Shown here: positions 34,085 through 47,664 of the stretch, one piece after another
Numbering within the stretch: position 1 is the stretch's first letter
Layout: each line of letters opens with the position of its first letter
NCBI GenBank assembly: GCA_031769625.1
Contig: JAUIMM010000200.1
Location: 56,194,001 to 56,258,000 of the forward strand
Direction of reading: 5' to 3'
From: Taudactylus pleione
Taxonomy: Eukaryota; Chordata; Amphibia; Anura; Myobatrachidae
DNA length: 64,000 nucleotides
Position numbers and translations under genes: made by a program
Notes under the pieces: generated by a model
Told to the model about the DNA's origin: nothing
The model's input: only the letters and a program-made list of their open reading frames with translations
Database searches by the model: none

Positions 34085-34640
34085 CAGACCTGCTCACTAC
34101 CATGTGTTTGCTCGTAGCTGGCCGATATTTGCAATCTGCACATGTGTATGCATCGCAATGCGGTGCGCGAACCACTGCGAAAGATCGGGAAACGCTCGCT
34201 CGCAGCGCATAGCCAGTTCAGCAGAGTGAGTGACAGGAGAGGCCGTTTGCGGGTGGCAACAGGTGCTGGCCACTATAAAAGGGGGAGTGGAGGTGTGAAT
34301 GCAGGAGTGCCTAAGCGTCTCAACCCTATTCCAGAGGCGTGCATAATTAACAGTCAGCGTCATAGTACACGTCACCTGGTTGACTTTCACACTGAAGTGA
34401 TCGCAGTGCTTACGACAAGGTATAGTCAACCTCAAGCGCTGCGATCGCATCCGATGGTGCTCGATGTACCAATAGTTTCAAGCACTTCCAGGAGATGACG
34501 TGCGCAAGTGAGCGTCTTATGAATGGCTGGTGGGTGTCTGCATACATACAGTGATCGCACGCCAAGACATAGTGGGTGTGCTAATGCCTTGCCGTGCGAT
34601 CGCCTGCATTGCTGAGCGTGCGGAGGAATTGCATACGCTG
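34085..34640. mobile_element. Diverged copy of the GGCCTGATTCAGA MITE body
   Basis: It shares order and wording with 29110-29702: the body contains GTACACGTCACCTGGTTG here and GTACACATCACCTGGTTG there, then GCAGTGCTT.CG. The left end is degraded (GGACTTGACTCAGACC) and the right terminus was not found. Confidence 0.55.
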
Positions 34641-35788
34641 GATGGATATATAAAATGTTCTAGACAGTTACTACTACTACCTAATTTTTTTTTTCTCCTT
34701 TTAGTGCCTGAAAACTAAAATACTAAATATACTTTTAGAAAAACTGTATTGTATTGTTATAATGCATTAAAAAAAAAGTTTTTTATTTACTTTAAATTGT
34801 TCCATTGTTGTAAGCTAATTTTTAGGCAGTTTTAGGGCGATATTGGAGCGGGTGGTAACAAGTAATTATAATCCCCCCATGGAAGTGATACACAATTTCA
34901 TTGGGCTGGAATTCCCCCTATGTCAGAAAAAGTATTATATTGCTTTGCAAGCACAGTTGCTGCAGTACTGCTCATGGAAAACAGAGGGCGATGCAGAGTC
35001 AAATCATTCTCCCAATGCTATCTATTGCAGAGCATTGACAATGCAGAGTGTTATTTGTAGGTGGGTAGAGGGCAGCCTAGCACTTCACGGGCACTACGCA
35101 TGCCCCTGGGGTTGTGCAGCCACATCTCAATGTGGCATGGCCACCCCCAGTCATCATGGTGTTTGCATTTAGAGAGAAAGAATAATGGTTTAACAAATGG
35201 TGAAGTCGATTCTCATTATAAAAATCTTGATTTTCCCATGGAGCAAATCAATAAGTTGATTTCTAAATGACCTACCCATACATCTCTTCTCTGTCGTAGG
35301 GTCACTTACAAAGCCGTAACAATGAATTCACGCAGTACATGACTGATCTAGTGCACATGCATGTCCCTTCATAGCTTTGGGGAATAACATTGTGCAGGTA
35401 CTTTGGCCAACTTTTTGGTTAACTGTGGTGGAAGATGCAAACGTGAATGCCAAAGAAAAGTGTAAGTAATTTTAAGGCCACCACTATAATAATTTATATT
35501 TCCATACACAGGATGTGTAAAAACCATCTATTTTTGTGCAAAAAGATTCTGTAGCTTTCCAGTTACTGGGACTTATTCACAACATAAAATCTAATATATA
35601 TATTTGGGCACAATGTAGGCTGTATTGCTGCACCTAAACTTTATACACCAAGGAATGCTGCAATCTCCATAGCAACTGCAATCACAACCCCGGTCACAGC
35701 AGTTGCTGCCATCAATATTTGCAAAATCATGTGCTTTTACATAGGGAAAAAAAGGCATTACGTAACATGGAAGCGTGAACATTTGCAG

Positions 35789-35822
<34 letters not shown>

Positions 35823-37829
35823 TGTATATAGTACATTCTGCATTGATGTTTTATAATCAGGTGGTCCATAGCATTGGTAGAGCTGACTTCCAGGTGTCTA
35901 AATCATAAATAATTTGTGGAACCATATTATACTAAATTCTGAAAATATTATTACTGGGTCATGGTTATTGTTATTGCTATAAATGGGCTGTTTTTTTCTT
36001 CAGTTTTCATCTTTGAGACGCAATTAATCTGGTTCTAAAACAAAGGAAGTAGAACATTAATTGATTAGTGAGAAGTTGTTTCTCCTCTGCAGCTGTCTAC
36101 CATGGAAAATATCTAAACAAATGTCCTTTTGTGAATAGTGTGTATCATATACCAAACAAAGGGAGGTGTCAGGTATGGATACAAATATCCTATTCTGTAC
36201 ATGAAGTATCCTGTAACTGTTGTAGTGATTCTGACTGGGGACAGCATGTGGTAACAGATATCACCTCCCATTAGTTGCAATGATAACGTCCCACATTCAT
36301 ACATTCCTTGCTTTTGGAATCTCCTTCTCCTGTGCAGTGACCTTATCTACAGTGAAAGGTCATGAGACCTCCTGCGTTATTACTATTGCGTGACATCTTG
36401 TATGGATGACGGGTGTGATAGATAACAGTATAGTACGCTATAGGACACATGCAGTGACTAAGTAGGAAGAAGAAATCCTGGTTCCAACCTTGTATGTACT
36501 GTAAGTTTAGTCTTTATTTATAGCTTAGCAATTATGTGACCTGTGCCTTGGGAAGGTTACTACAGGCAGCATATATTCACAATATTAAATATGGATCTTA
36601 TAGTAGCCAGTAACAGATAAGATCATCCACTGGATAAAGGATAATGTAATTCTTACAAACAGTTCCTGTTTCATTCTCCAGCAAGCTGACTCACTTTAAT
36701 GATTTTAGCATATTGAGTAAACATGCATAATATAATGTAAAGGAAATAGGGCATTCATATACCATAGGGCACCAGGGAGTGGACATATATTATAAATATT
36801 GAAGTAAAATAGTCATGTGAGTCTTAACATTGTCATTAACGATAAACACACTGATATAAGAATTTGACTTCATGATTATATAATAATTCCCATACATACT
36901 CAACCATTTATCATCTGTTATAGAAACATCTGCAGGGTTTTCCTAGAATATGAAAGATATTTTCAGAAGGTACCCAGGATCTGGACAAAAAGAAGAAAAT
37001 AGGATTTATTTTCATTTTTAATTCTAAATTTCCTTTTAAACACAAGGAACTCAATATATGTCAATATATTCATGTATGAAAGTACACCTGTAGCCTACCC
37101 ATAGTAGAGGTCATTTAATAATGGCAAAACAGCAATTTTGAGCCGCAAATACAGCCGGGTGTGCCATGCTCCTTGAACTGTGCATATGCATCTAGAATTA
37201 CAATAGAGGGCATAGGTTTGATAAGCAATATGGCAGAATTGGCAGAGGAGCTGACATAGGTAGAGGAAAGGAGATGGGAGATGTTAAGGTGTTCCCAATG
37301 TAGTATGGAAGAGGTAAAGCAATGCGCCTGGTTTTGCGGATAATTATAATGAGATAATGGCTGCATGTGAGTATTTTTAGGGGCATTCCTTACCATACCC
37401 AACCATTAACCTCTCCACTAAAACACTTGAATTCTGCACTAGTTCAGAGCTGGTGCAGATCTGGTCTCATCTTCTTCTTGGAAGGAGATCAAACAATTCC
37501 CATAACCAGGTACTGTGCAATAAAAAAATAATTAGGGTTAAACTCTTTTATCTTTTCCATGTGGAATGGGTGGGAGTAGTGTTGGAGGGAGACAAGAAAG
37601 TGGAACAGTTTTTTGGTGTGTGGGAGAGCTACATTCCAACTCTATCCAGTGCTGTTAGATTTCAACTCCACAGCTCATTGTCCAATACTGTTTGGTATAT
37701 GTCCCGAATGGTAGAGGGTGATCCTCCCATTGTCCTCAGCCATTATTTCTGTACATTTAGATGATGGCATCATATATTTTGTTTCTTGTTCTCTGTGAAT
37801 GTTCATCGCCTTAAGATTGTCCTTTACCT
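34641..37829. other. No gene recognised; (TA)n at 35791-35822
   Basis: 3.2 kb of AT-rich sequence. No terminal repeats, exons or retroelement segments were recognised; the frames of 60-110 codons lack domains. Confidence 0.5.
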
Positions 37830-37832
37830 TTA

Positions 37833-38071
37833 AGCCGCGTGTCCACTTGCCGATTAAAATTGAACGATAACGATATCGTTAGCTTTCAATCGCTCATTAA
37901 TCGTGCATGAATCGGCCATAAAACTATCGAAAACGACCAGTGATGCGCGCTCCCGCTGGTCATTTTCTAGATCACTCATCGCCCGAACATGCCGGTCAGT
38001 CTGCCGATAACGTCAGATTGACCATGTTCAGGGATGAGGGAGGGGGCCTATCTGCTAGTGGATACGCAGCA
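37833..38071. mobile_element. 239-bp Harbinger-like MITE (AGCCGCGTGTCCACT)
   Basis: AGCCGCGTGTCCACTTG and CTAGTGGATACGCAGCA are inverted with mismatches, with TTA on both sides (37830-37832, 38072-38074). It is related to 51854-52141 through the CGATAACGATAT and GACCATGTTC.GGGATGAGGGAGGG-type words. Confidence 0.85.
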
Positions 38072-38074
38072 TTA

Positions 38075-41000
38075 GGCTGTTTTATTTACAAATATCATAT
38101 TGTAACAAAAGTCGTTCTAAGTATTGATTTTGTAGAACTACTTTTGTGTCATACCTTTTCTGACAATGTGATACACCCATCATCTATCTGTCACATGCAG
38201 TTGTAACATTGAATTTGTCATATGCTGCTATAACATTCATTGCTTCAGTAAAAATACATTTAAAAAAAAACCTAATTAGAAAAATGACCAGCATGAGCGG
38301 CGTAGTGATGTGGGACAGAGGGAGGAAATTGTGCCTTTGGTCAAGTGGTCAAGAGTGCCTCTCACAAGTTGACACATTAAAAGGGGGACTTAGGAGCCAC
38401 CCACACATGGCTCCTTCTCTGAGAGGACCCATCCATGCTCGCTGTCCTCCTCTGGTCATCTGTATGTCTCTCTGGACATCTTAGTGCTGGATACTGTGAA
38501 AGAACAAGTGATGTCACATGATGACCGATGCTTAATAGATGGCGTTGCCTATAGGAGCCTATGGGCTCCTATAGCCATTCCCTGGGGGCTGCACATGCAC
38601 ATTTGGACTCCTAGGTCATAAACCTGGAAGAAACTGCATCGCCAGGACAGCTCTTTATCGGAATAAGGCTGGCCACTTATAGCATGGCATTTTTTAAATT
38701 AATAATTATATTTAAAAATTAATTAGACAATCAAGTTATAATAAAAATGTATGATGGACATAAGCATAATTGTTTTAATAAAATATGAATCTATATATTA
38801 TTGGGATGACTAGAGAGTGGTTCTATTACAGAGGAGTGGATGGGGACAGTACAGATAAAATAATGAAGGTATAAGTAATATATTTACACCTTTTGCTGCA
38901 TTGTGTATGTCTCCTGCTGGGAAATTGAGTGACGGGGCAGGAGAGACACAGGGGAGAGGTTTGAAATGATCCCGCTGCTGCAGTCTATTAAAAAAAGCCT
39001 GATACTGCCAGCACAGCCTGGCATCAAATAAAGAGAACAAGATATGAAAATATGTTTACATAAAATTGCAATTCCAATAGAGGACATGGGAGCGTCGATT
39101 TTTTTCATCGTACATAATGGCTGTACTTAAAATTGTGAAAAACATGTGGAAAGCGCAGCTACCGCAAGTTTTTCTTTAAAAATGTTTTAGAAATATGCCC
39201 CTAAATATTTAATTAAATGAAAGGATCACTGTGCTGAGAAGAGAAGGAATATGATGTTATTGCAACCAAAATAATGTTGTTTATGCTGACAGCAACCTAC
39301 AATCAAGAATCAAGCAGTACATACAGTAGCCTTAGACAAGGGAACCATTTTTTGTTAGAAAATGACAAGATATTTACAGTTCTGCCATCTGCGCCAGCTG
39401 TCCCCTGTACTAGTTGTGCAAATGATATGAGTAACTGCTTCCTATTACTAAACAATATTGGTCGGTGCAAAGCCAGGAAACAATTGTGCTAATTGTGAAT
39501 GCCATGTAAATAATTACTTAACTATTAATTAATTAATTAATTCATTCATTCATTAATGACATGACCATGTGGATTATTAAAACGTAAAGGTGCATATTGA
39601 CTTGACAACTCAAGATATACAGTCATGTGATTGGATTGCGCCAAGGTTTACCAATAACATACCTTTGACAACTTCCATCCGCATCCCTTTCAAATGAATT
39701 GTGGGTACTATTAGTGCTGGTCATACTATCTATTAAAGGACTTAGCTTCTGTTCTAGTGATATGATTTGCACAGGGAAGTTGCACACGACCAGACATCTC
39801 CTAATTCCATTGCACATTGTTACAAAAACTTTGTGCTGATGGACCAAAGATTCTAGATTTGCTGTTTTGTGTCCCTGTCGCTTACACCTGATATTCAAAC
39901 AACTTGAGTATTATTAGTGCACTTGTAATTTGCCAATGTGAAATCATTGAAACTATGTAAATGACAAGGTTATTAGGAGGTGCTGCATATTTTATGATAT
40001 TATTTTAAACACAAGTCTGCCCCAAAGCACAATACCAACTATTCTTAGCACAGATGCTATTAATAAGTGATAAGATACTGGTATTAAGTTGTAACACATT
40101 ACAAAGGGATACAATAGTATGATCCCTGGCGCTGTAAGATGCTTGGCATGTTGAATTGTGTCAGTGGAAGGCTAATTTCCAAACTGATGCAGCAGCATAC
40201 AATGCTCATACTGTATTAAATAGCGCTTGTACATGCAGTAATCAGTTGTCACGCAGTTGTGATCAGGATGTAACCAATAAAGGTACTCATATATACCCCA
40301 CGCCTGACACTTGCCTTCCAGACCTTTGTTGCAACTGTTTTCTAGAAACCTCTACGATTTTTTCTTCACTGTCAGAGATTGGGCCACAAGAGATTTGGAT
40401 GGGGCGCTATCATTCAGGTCCTCACACACCACTTCTTCCTTTTTCGTTGAGTGCTGCACTCACCCATATTGGCACTGCCCCACTCATCTCTCCTTACCTG
40501 GTGTGCAATGTAACACTGCGCTGTGACATCACTGTACTCTCAGTCTGAGGTCTGGTATTACTCCAGACAGTATGGCAATCGGGGAATATGTCCATGTCCA
40601 TATGTTATCTAATCCCGGGTGAACAATTTCCAGGATTGGGTAACTCCATCTTTAGCCCATGATGCACCGAATGTCCTTCACACACTCCCTACTACCTCCC
40701 CTTATAGCTCACAGTGCGTGATGGAGGGGAACAAAGACAGGAAACCCATATTTCCATGCCCCGCTTGTGTAATCATGTGATTATAGTGTTCTGGGCTGTT
40801 TTTCAAGAAGCTTTTGGTTGTGGAGCCACTTAGATAAGATATACGCCGCCAATATTCAACTTTTATTACAATACTGAGGATGGGATGTATCATGTAATGC
40901 AATTTGATTGTCATACATCTCACTCCCCTATTCGCATCCATAGCAGCAGATTTTAATGTCAATATGCATGAAAACTTACCAGTCAGGGAAGCTTTTCTGA

Positions 41001-41290
41001 TACTGAGCTGTCCTGGTGAAGAGATGACTTCTGGTTTTATAACCTGGGTACCCTTATATGGATGTGCGCCATCTTTTCTGTTGTATAAAGAAGCCAATGG
41101 GCTTGTATAGGCAATGCCATCCCGGAGCTTCTGCCGGAAAGCAGAAAGCAGGACTATATTAATGCTTTACATACAACAAGTAGTAATTAGAAATTCCCAA
41201 GTAGAACATGAAGATGTGTCATTCAGCACAAACGTAGTACAACAGCAATGTTACCAGTGTGTAAGGCAGAGGCTTCAAGAGCAAACTAAT
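38075..41290. other. No recognised feature
   Basis: 3.2 kb of AT-rich sequence with a short (ATTA)n/(ATTC)n run at about 39525-39555. The 130-codon frames at 40156-40548 (+) and 40702-41097 (-) show no recognisable domain and no supporting splice sites. Confidence 0.5.
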
Positions 41291-41382
41291 GGGCTGATAC
41301 AGAGTCACACACTGCTGCGACCGCAGTACCGTCTTTTGCCGTAGTGGCATCTGTGACGTTATGCCAATGCTACTATCAGCCC
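41291..41382. repeat. 92-bp inverted repeat, GGGCTGATA termini
   Basis: GGGCTGATA and TATCAGCCC bound a short hairpin-forming segment. No clear target duplication. It may be a small MITE. Confidence 0.4.
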
Positions 41383-42885
41383 TTTCCCTGGTTAGGTCCT
41401 AAAGTCAATGAGAAGCTACACTGACATATCTGTAGTAAAATAGGCATTGTGCAAATATTACATGTACAGTGTATCAATGGCTTTATTATATGTGTCTTAT
41501 TTGATATAGTAGATTTCTTCCCAATAACAGCATCTTCTTTCTTCTTCATATGATATATTGTAGAGAGAGTTCCCAGAAAAATGACATTATTGCTGCATTT
41601 TCCGGGTGTTTGTCATTTATGTAGGAGAATTACTGCATTCACATAAAGCCAGGACCACTGGCGATTACCTCCGGCGCTGCTCCTCTTTTTCTTTACAAGA
41701 TACAGCTTCTGCGTCACATATCCCCTTCTTCGATGAGAGCCGAGTAGTGCCGGAAGGGATCAACAGAGATCTTGGCTTTATAAGTGCGCTGGTACCCTGC
41801 TTCATACAACTTATGGTTGGGTTCCAAGTTGATGGACCAGTACATCTAAATTATTAAGGGGAATTTACTTGATTATTTTATTTTAGAATAAACCCTTATC
41901 TGGAAAACCCTAAGACCGAAGCATTAATGGAAACGCACCATTTATCTCTATGTGTATTGTATTTTAAAAGTCTCCTATGCAGTATTGTTTGATCTTCTTA
42001 GTATCTATTATTCAGTATGGCTTGAGTTAAGTTTTAATGGAAACCTTGGTGTAACAGACAAATGAATGGTAAAAACTACAAAGTAAATAAGAATATGTTT
42101 TTATATTTATATGATTCTGTCCTTTAATCAGACATAAGCCTCCTGCCTCTGAGTATTAGACATAAACAGGCAGCTACATATAGTTAAGTGCCTCTTGATG
42201 TAGGTCAAAATCAAAAGTAACTTTCTTAATAATGAAAGTCAATTGGAAAAAAAACATTCAAATATATCTGGCTTTCAGTAGAGTACAATTAATATACTGT
42301 AAGTCTCTTATTCACATAGTGCTGACTAATCCTGTAATTAATAAATACTTTATAGATTTTCTTTTTTTTTTTTGTAAATGCAGTCATTTTTAGCAGCAAC
42401 AAAATCCCACCGAAAATCAATGAACCAGTAAATTTTTTATTTTTTTTTCCCCATATCTGCTATGGTCTATGTCCACGAGCAACTTTCAAATTAATTGCAT
42501 GCTACACATGAAATATCCTTACATCTACAATATTTCAAGAGATTAATGATTAAATCCTGCAAAACAGGAGAGTAAACCAAGCAGATTTTCGTTTAAACCT
42601 GCCTTTTGACAAGCTGTCACAACTCAAGCTAAAATAGAGCAGACATTAAATACAATGGATAACAAAATAATTAAACACTACTCACGAGCCAAGTTTCCTA
42701 ACAGTCCCAGCAATGTAAAACAAAAATGTTCAGTCTTTTGCTTGACTTTTACTATTTTGACTTCTACGTTTCCACAATGTTTGTTTGTGTGTTGCACAGT
42801 ATTGTAACTGCTTAATTCTCCGTGTATAACTAATTTACCAACTTTAATTGCTTACATTTCATGGAGAAATTATTAAAAAAGGTTA
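41383..42885. other. No recognised feature
   Basis: AT-rich, with T homopolymers near 42362 and 42435. Nothing assigned. Confidence 0.5.
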
Positions 42886-43012
42886 AAGGGGGAATTAAAT
42901 TGTATTTTGGAGTGGCAATAATTAATTGGTGCCCGATCAAGCAATTCAATTGTTTTGGGTGCCCATTAATTATCTCTCTTGTCGCACCCAAAAATGGAAT
43001 AATCCCCCCCCA
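42886..43012. repeat. Probable small MITE, GGGGGAATTAAATTG
   Basis: GGGGGAATTAAATTGTATTT and the inverse AAAAATGGAATAATCCCCCC are similar, and the interior has a GGGTGC / GCACCC hairpin. No duplication was identified. Confidence 0.4.
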
Positions 43013-43856
43013 AAAAAATAAATAAATTACTATGTACAAATAGACTTTAATTTTCCATTTATGTTCAACCAAATGTGGGTCTCTCTGGTGTAAAACTGGA
43101 TGGCCCAGTTTTGCACCACTGAAAACAATAACCCAAATTTTTACAGAATTCAGAGGGGATACATTTATCATTGTGTTGCATTTTGTGTGGGCTTGAAACC
43201 GCTCAACATCATTGTAAATCACTAGATTTATTATCAAGTGGTTTTGCCCACCAAACCAAAAGATTTATGATCCATATCCAAAACTGAAATCATCAGTGAT
43301 GTGCATTTATTTTTAATCCTCTAAATTACAAACTATTCAGCCCAAATGAATCCGTCATTGTTTAAGTTAATAACCCCACTTCCTCTGCTACACAATAAAC
43401 CTGTACTCTATGAAAATAAATTGTATGGCCCCGGTATTGTAGAATCGTAATAATATTGTCCTTATATATTTTATAAAATGTACCCTATGTTGTTTTAGTA
43501 CTTCTTAAGGCCCCTTATATTGACTTCATAATTATTATATAGCCACTATATTGTTTTAACATTTATTATGGTCCCTGTATTGTTTTAATAATTATTATGA
43601 ACGCCATATTTGTAAACAATTAATAAGACTTCCGTTTAAAAAAAAATATACTGTATATAATGGCCCCCATAGTTATGTTACAATATTGACTACAGCTAAT
43701 ATATTGCACCCTAATTTATTCTAATGTTATTGTGAATTATCTACAGTCATCTTCTTGTCTTGATCTGACATAGTCCATAGGGTATAAAAAAATAATAAAT
43801 GATTTAATTAACAATCAACAGAGCTCCCTGATATCAAATTAGTTAAAGTCTGGGAT
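43013..43856. other. No recognised feature
   Basis: AT-rich. Nothing assigned. Confidence 0.5.
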
Positions 43857-43864
43857 CCCATCTA

Positions 43865-44153
43865 CAGAGTCGTAACTAGACTTTTTGGTGCCCTGTGTCA
43901 GAGAGAGCATTGGCGTCCTCTCCCCCTCCCAATGTTTATCTAGGGACATAAGTGCAACCAAAAAAGGGCCATGGCTTCATGGGGAAGGGTCAGGGAAGAG
44001 ATAGGGGAGGCCAGGAGATGCTGGGGATAAAAGAAGAGGAAGCTACAAGTGAGAATTATAATAAATAGGAAAATTGACAGACCCAAACAGCGCCCCCTGC
44101 CCTCCGGTGCCCTGTGCCACGGCACAGGTCGTACTACCCTAGTTACGGCCCTG
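43865..44153. mobile_element. 289-bp hAT-like MITE (CAGAGTCGTAACTAG)
   Basis: CAGAGTCGTAACTAG and CTAGTTACGGCCCTG are inverted. CCCATCTA (43857-43864) and CCCGTCTA (44154-44161) agree at 7 of 8 positions. GTGCCCTGTG occurs near both ends (a subterminal repeat). It belongs to the same terminal family as 49925-51300. Confidence 0.87.
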
Positions 44154-44350
44154 CCCGTCTACTTAGTAGAGGCCAGCCACTCAGCAGCTGTCTTTCATAG
44201 TCAGAGATGAGAGGCCACTCCTGATTGACATGGTTTAAAAAAATTCCTAACTTGCTGTTTAAAAGAATAAATAAATAAATCTTATATGTGGGATTGTTGC
44301 TGCAATTGGCCATAACTACATATGTCATAATAACACCTTATATCCTTCAG

Positions 44351-44950
44351 CAGGGATGCCATCAGCAATTGTGGGGCCTAGGACTGACAAAATAGGCAGG
44401 CCCCCCTCCCCCCTGGTTTATTAAATCTGTACCAGACCAGTGCTCTGCCCTTCCAAGCTCTTTTTCCCACGTCCCTTTTTCCCCTGGTTTATTAAATCTG
44501 GACCAGACCAGGCCAGTGCTCTGCCATCTGCCCTGCCCGGCTTTTTCCCACTTACCTTATTTCCTTGAAGATGGCTTTCAGTCCTTCCTTCTGGTTTCTT
44601 CTCTGCTTCTCCCCCTGACAGACGCTGCTCCTCATGCGCTATGTCTCCTCCGACCTCTCCCTCCAGCGGTGCGGCGTGACGTTCATGACGTCACACGCGC
44701 TGACTCCAAAATAAACTTTATTAAACACGTTTGGCTGGCGGGTGTCCTGACTCCTGTAGGTTGGTGAAGCGGCCCAAGCAGGCCCTCCTCCATTTACTTA
44801 ATGGGGATCGGGTCGGCGGCGGCAGATGGGAGCAGTGGCTGGGCCCCCTTTCTTTTGTTGAAGGGGGCAGTGCGGGCTGCAGGCTTTGTAGTCGAGGTAG
44901 GAACGGGCCCGGAACCCCAGGCCCGGCAGTCCCCCCTGATGGCGGCCCTG
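44351..44950. mobile_element. 600-bp hAT-like element (CAGGGATGCCATCAG)
   Basis: CAGGGATGCCATCAG and CTGATGGCGGCCCTG are inverted. TCCTTCAG flanks both sides (44343-44350, 44951-44958), a perfect 8-bp duplication. The interior is GC-rich, with GGTTTATTAAATCTG repeated twice (about 44416 and 44488). No transposase segment. Confidence 0.93.
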
Positions 44951-45068
44951 TCCTTCAGACTCACCTCCAACTGCAAGTCTTTGACCCCATGTTGTTGTAT
45001 TATGGGAGACGCAAAACATATTATTGAAATTGGAGTAATGGGAGTAAATAAGAGAATTATGGGATAAA

Positions 45069-45574
45069 GGACCTCATTCAGACCCAGTCGCAAGTGCTGA
45101 GCGCTCGCAACCGGGTCAATGTTAAGGCCCTGCGCACACGCAGCGGCCGCACTGCGCGTGCGCAAGCCCCGGAGCGAGAGAGAAACTCTCTCGCTCCGAA
45201 GCTCACTACAAAAGGGCTGGCTGTCGATGTTGATCGACAGCTCGGCCCGTTTTGTAGGCGGGGCGGGGGGGTGGCTACACAAACTGAGGCATTCCCAAGC
45301 GAACGCAGTGATATCAGTGGGGAGCTTCCTGCATGATCAGAGCAGGAAGCTCCCTGGGGCTTGCGGTTGCCGAGACCCAACCTTAGGGTCTCGTCGCAAG
45401 CCCCGATGGTCGCAATGGTCTTGACCATCACGACCATCAACCTGGTCAGTCACTAAGCTGTGGGTGGTAACCCACAGCTTAGCTAGCGACCAGGAGGCCG
45501 CACTAAAAAAAAGAAGCAGCCGCCCTCATTCAGAGAGAGCGATCGCTTCTTGCGACCGCCTCTGAATGAGGGAC
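45069..45574. mobile_element. Serial-hairpin MITE of the GGACCTCATTCAGA family
   Basis: GGACCTCATTCAGA and TCTGAATGAGGGAC are the ends, flanked by AAA (45066-45068, 45575-45577). The interior is a chain of hairpins: 45171-45197 (12-bp arms), 45214-45247 (imperfect), 45320-45354 (13), 45356-45404 (nested, 10 outer and 8 inner), 45405-45438 (8), and 45441-45494 (7 outer, 13 inner). Coding-length frames inside are artefacts of high GC. Confidence 0.87.
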
Positions 45575-45577
45575 AAA

Positions 45578-45985
45578 GACTGAAGTAATAGATGTCTACT
45601 GGACATCAAGCAGGTTTATTTACATTTTTATAGAAGACAGTTAATATATTAATACAAACATATAAATAAAATATACCACATATTAGTGTTAATGTGACTT
45701 TTAAAAGGCCTACTGGGAATATAAATGATAAACTGCTCTATTGCATTTAGCACACAACATAGGAAAAGATGGTACATATAACAACCACATATGACACATT
45801 TATTTGCAGTTTTCTTTTTGAAACAATAGAAACAAGCAATATATAGCCCTGTTTTATTTTAATAAAATAATTGTTTTTTTTTACAAAAGACAATTTATTG
45901 TAATATTGAAAATACATGTAAATAAATATTAATTAGAAAAGCCATGCCATGTATGATAAAGAGCAATGCATAGTTCTATAGCTCT
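45578..45985. other. No recognised feature
   Basis: AT-rich spacer between two MITEs. Confidence 0.5.
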
Positions 45986-45988
45986 ATA

Positions 45989-46492
45989 GGGGCCTATTCA
46001 TTATCACTAATGGAGCCCATTGCACATGCAGAAACGCTATTTATGCATGTTTTTATTAACAGGCCCAATCATAAATAGGGGCCCAATGGGGCCTCTTATT
46101 ATTCGGCAAACTCCTAAAACTGAACGTTAACAGAGTTTGCCTGTGGGCACATACGCCATCTGCAGATGCTGCGGGAAGAGTGCCAGGTTGCAAAGAGAGG
46201 TCTGATCAGAACCCTTTGTCATGCCAGCCCACTCTGTGCGCATGCGTGAACTCGGTTTACACATGCGCACTAACACTGCCAGGTCAGACCTGACAATGAA
46301 AACTTATTACACTTGTACCAACGAGCAGCATAACTGTGGATGTTAGGGATCGCGGGGACAGCTGCTTTCGGAGCAGCTGTCCCTGCACCAGAGCAGTGCT
46401 GAATTGATCAGGTACTTAAATATCCAATGCCGCAACTCACAACAAGTTGGATACTTAATTACAGTATAATGAATTAATAATGAATAGGTCCC
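45989..46492. mobile_element. 504-bp Harbinger-like MITE (GGGGCCTATTCATTAT)
   Basis: GGGGCCTATTCATTAT and ATAATGAATAGGTCCC are inverted, with ATA on both sides (45986-45988, 46493-46495). It contains a hairpin with GGGACAGCTGCT / AGCAGCTGTCCC arms near 46356-46384. Confidence 0.9.
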
Positions 46493-46613
46493 ATAGTGTT
46501 AAATAGGATCAGACACATTTGGAGTAAATCTACTTACAAGAGGAAATTTTGCATGTTAGCAAACACTAATGCATTGTGGGGGTTTGAAGCAAATTTTACA
46601 TGTGCAGACAGAT

Positions 46614-47010
46614 TAAGAGTTGGGAGGGGGTGCCTAACCCTAACCTCCCCCCTATGTGCCTAACCCCCGCTTCCCACACCCTAAACCTAACTCTCCCTGG
46701 GGGAGCCTAACCATAACCTTCCCCCAATGGTGCCTAACCCTAACTCTCCCCTCCCCGTAGCCTAACACTCCCCAGGGGGTTCCTAACCCTAATCTTCCCC
46801 CAGGGGTGCCTAAACCGGGGCTAAGTATCATACTTACCCATCTTCTTACCTTCGGGATGGTGGGGGTCAGGATGCCTACATCAGTATTCCAATCCTCTTT
46901 TGGTTTTGGTCATCGGCATTATGCCAGGCATCGGGATTCAGGCGTCGGTATATCGACTCCCGGGATCCCGTCAGCCCGCATATTCAACGTATACCCTGAG
47001 CTCAACTGTA
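46614..47010. repeat. Foldback repeat with telomere-like core, copy 4
   Basis: The core is made of GCCTAACCCTAACCTCCCC-type units of 25-30 bp (46630-46815), followed by a right flank with TTCGGGATGGTGGGGGTCAG and CGGCATTATGCCAGGCATCG. The left flank is short or missing. Confidence 0.65.
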
Positions 47011-47618
47011 AATTGCAGCATTGATACAGAGCTCGCATGTACAGTACCTCTGTGCTACATGCAAAATCAACCAGTATCGTCCCTGCTTTAAAAAAATAAT
47101 TGTGCATGCTTTAGCTGTATTTTCGCCTAACTAAATGAGGCCCTCTATGTGCATGGCTGACATCTTAGCATGAAATGGCCCTTTATTAAACTGTTACACA
47201 TGTCAACAGCCAGTTAAAATGATTCTGCAGTGTGTTTTAGTTTGAATTCAGGCTGCAATAACTACAGTATATACATTATTATATGTTATTACACTATACC
47301 TAGCTCTCCTAGGACAATTTTAAAAGACATTTGCCAAATCATAGCTGACAGACTCCTATATTGTGTGAGAAAACTTCACTCTCTCTTATAGTGTATAAGT
47401 TTTAGATTTCTCATAGAATATGCCTTGCATTTCAATGAAATAAATAACCACACCGTTCCCTTGTTAGTTACAGTAAAAGTAATCCACTGGGAAGGGTTGT
47501 ATCTAACACTGTCAACTGGTGGCACTTACTATACTACATTTCTACCAGCCAGAGCCACCTAGTGGCTAAACTTGAAACAGCAGTGCCTTACAGCTTTACA
47601 TTATTAGCAAATAATATC

Positions 47619-47664
<46 letters not shown>

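Noticed and set aside
40156..41097. 130-codon frames on both strands as host exons
   Set aside because: No recognisable domain, no clear splice sites, and the two frames show no compositional support.
44731..45440. Several 80-160 codon frames
   Set aside because: They overlap each other on both strands and span the junction of a hAT-like element and a serial-hairpin MITE.
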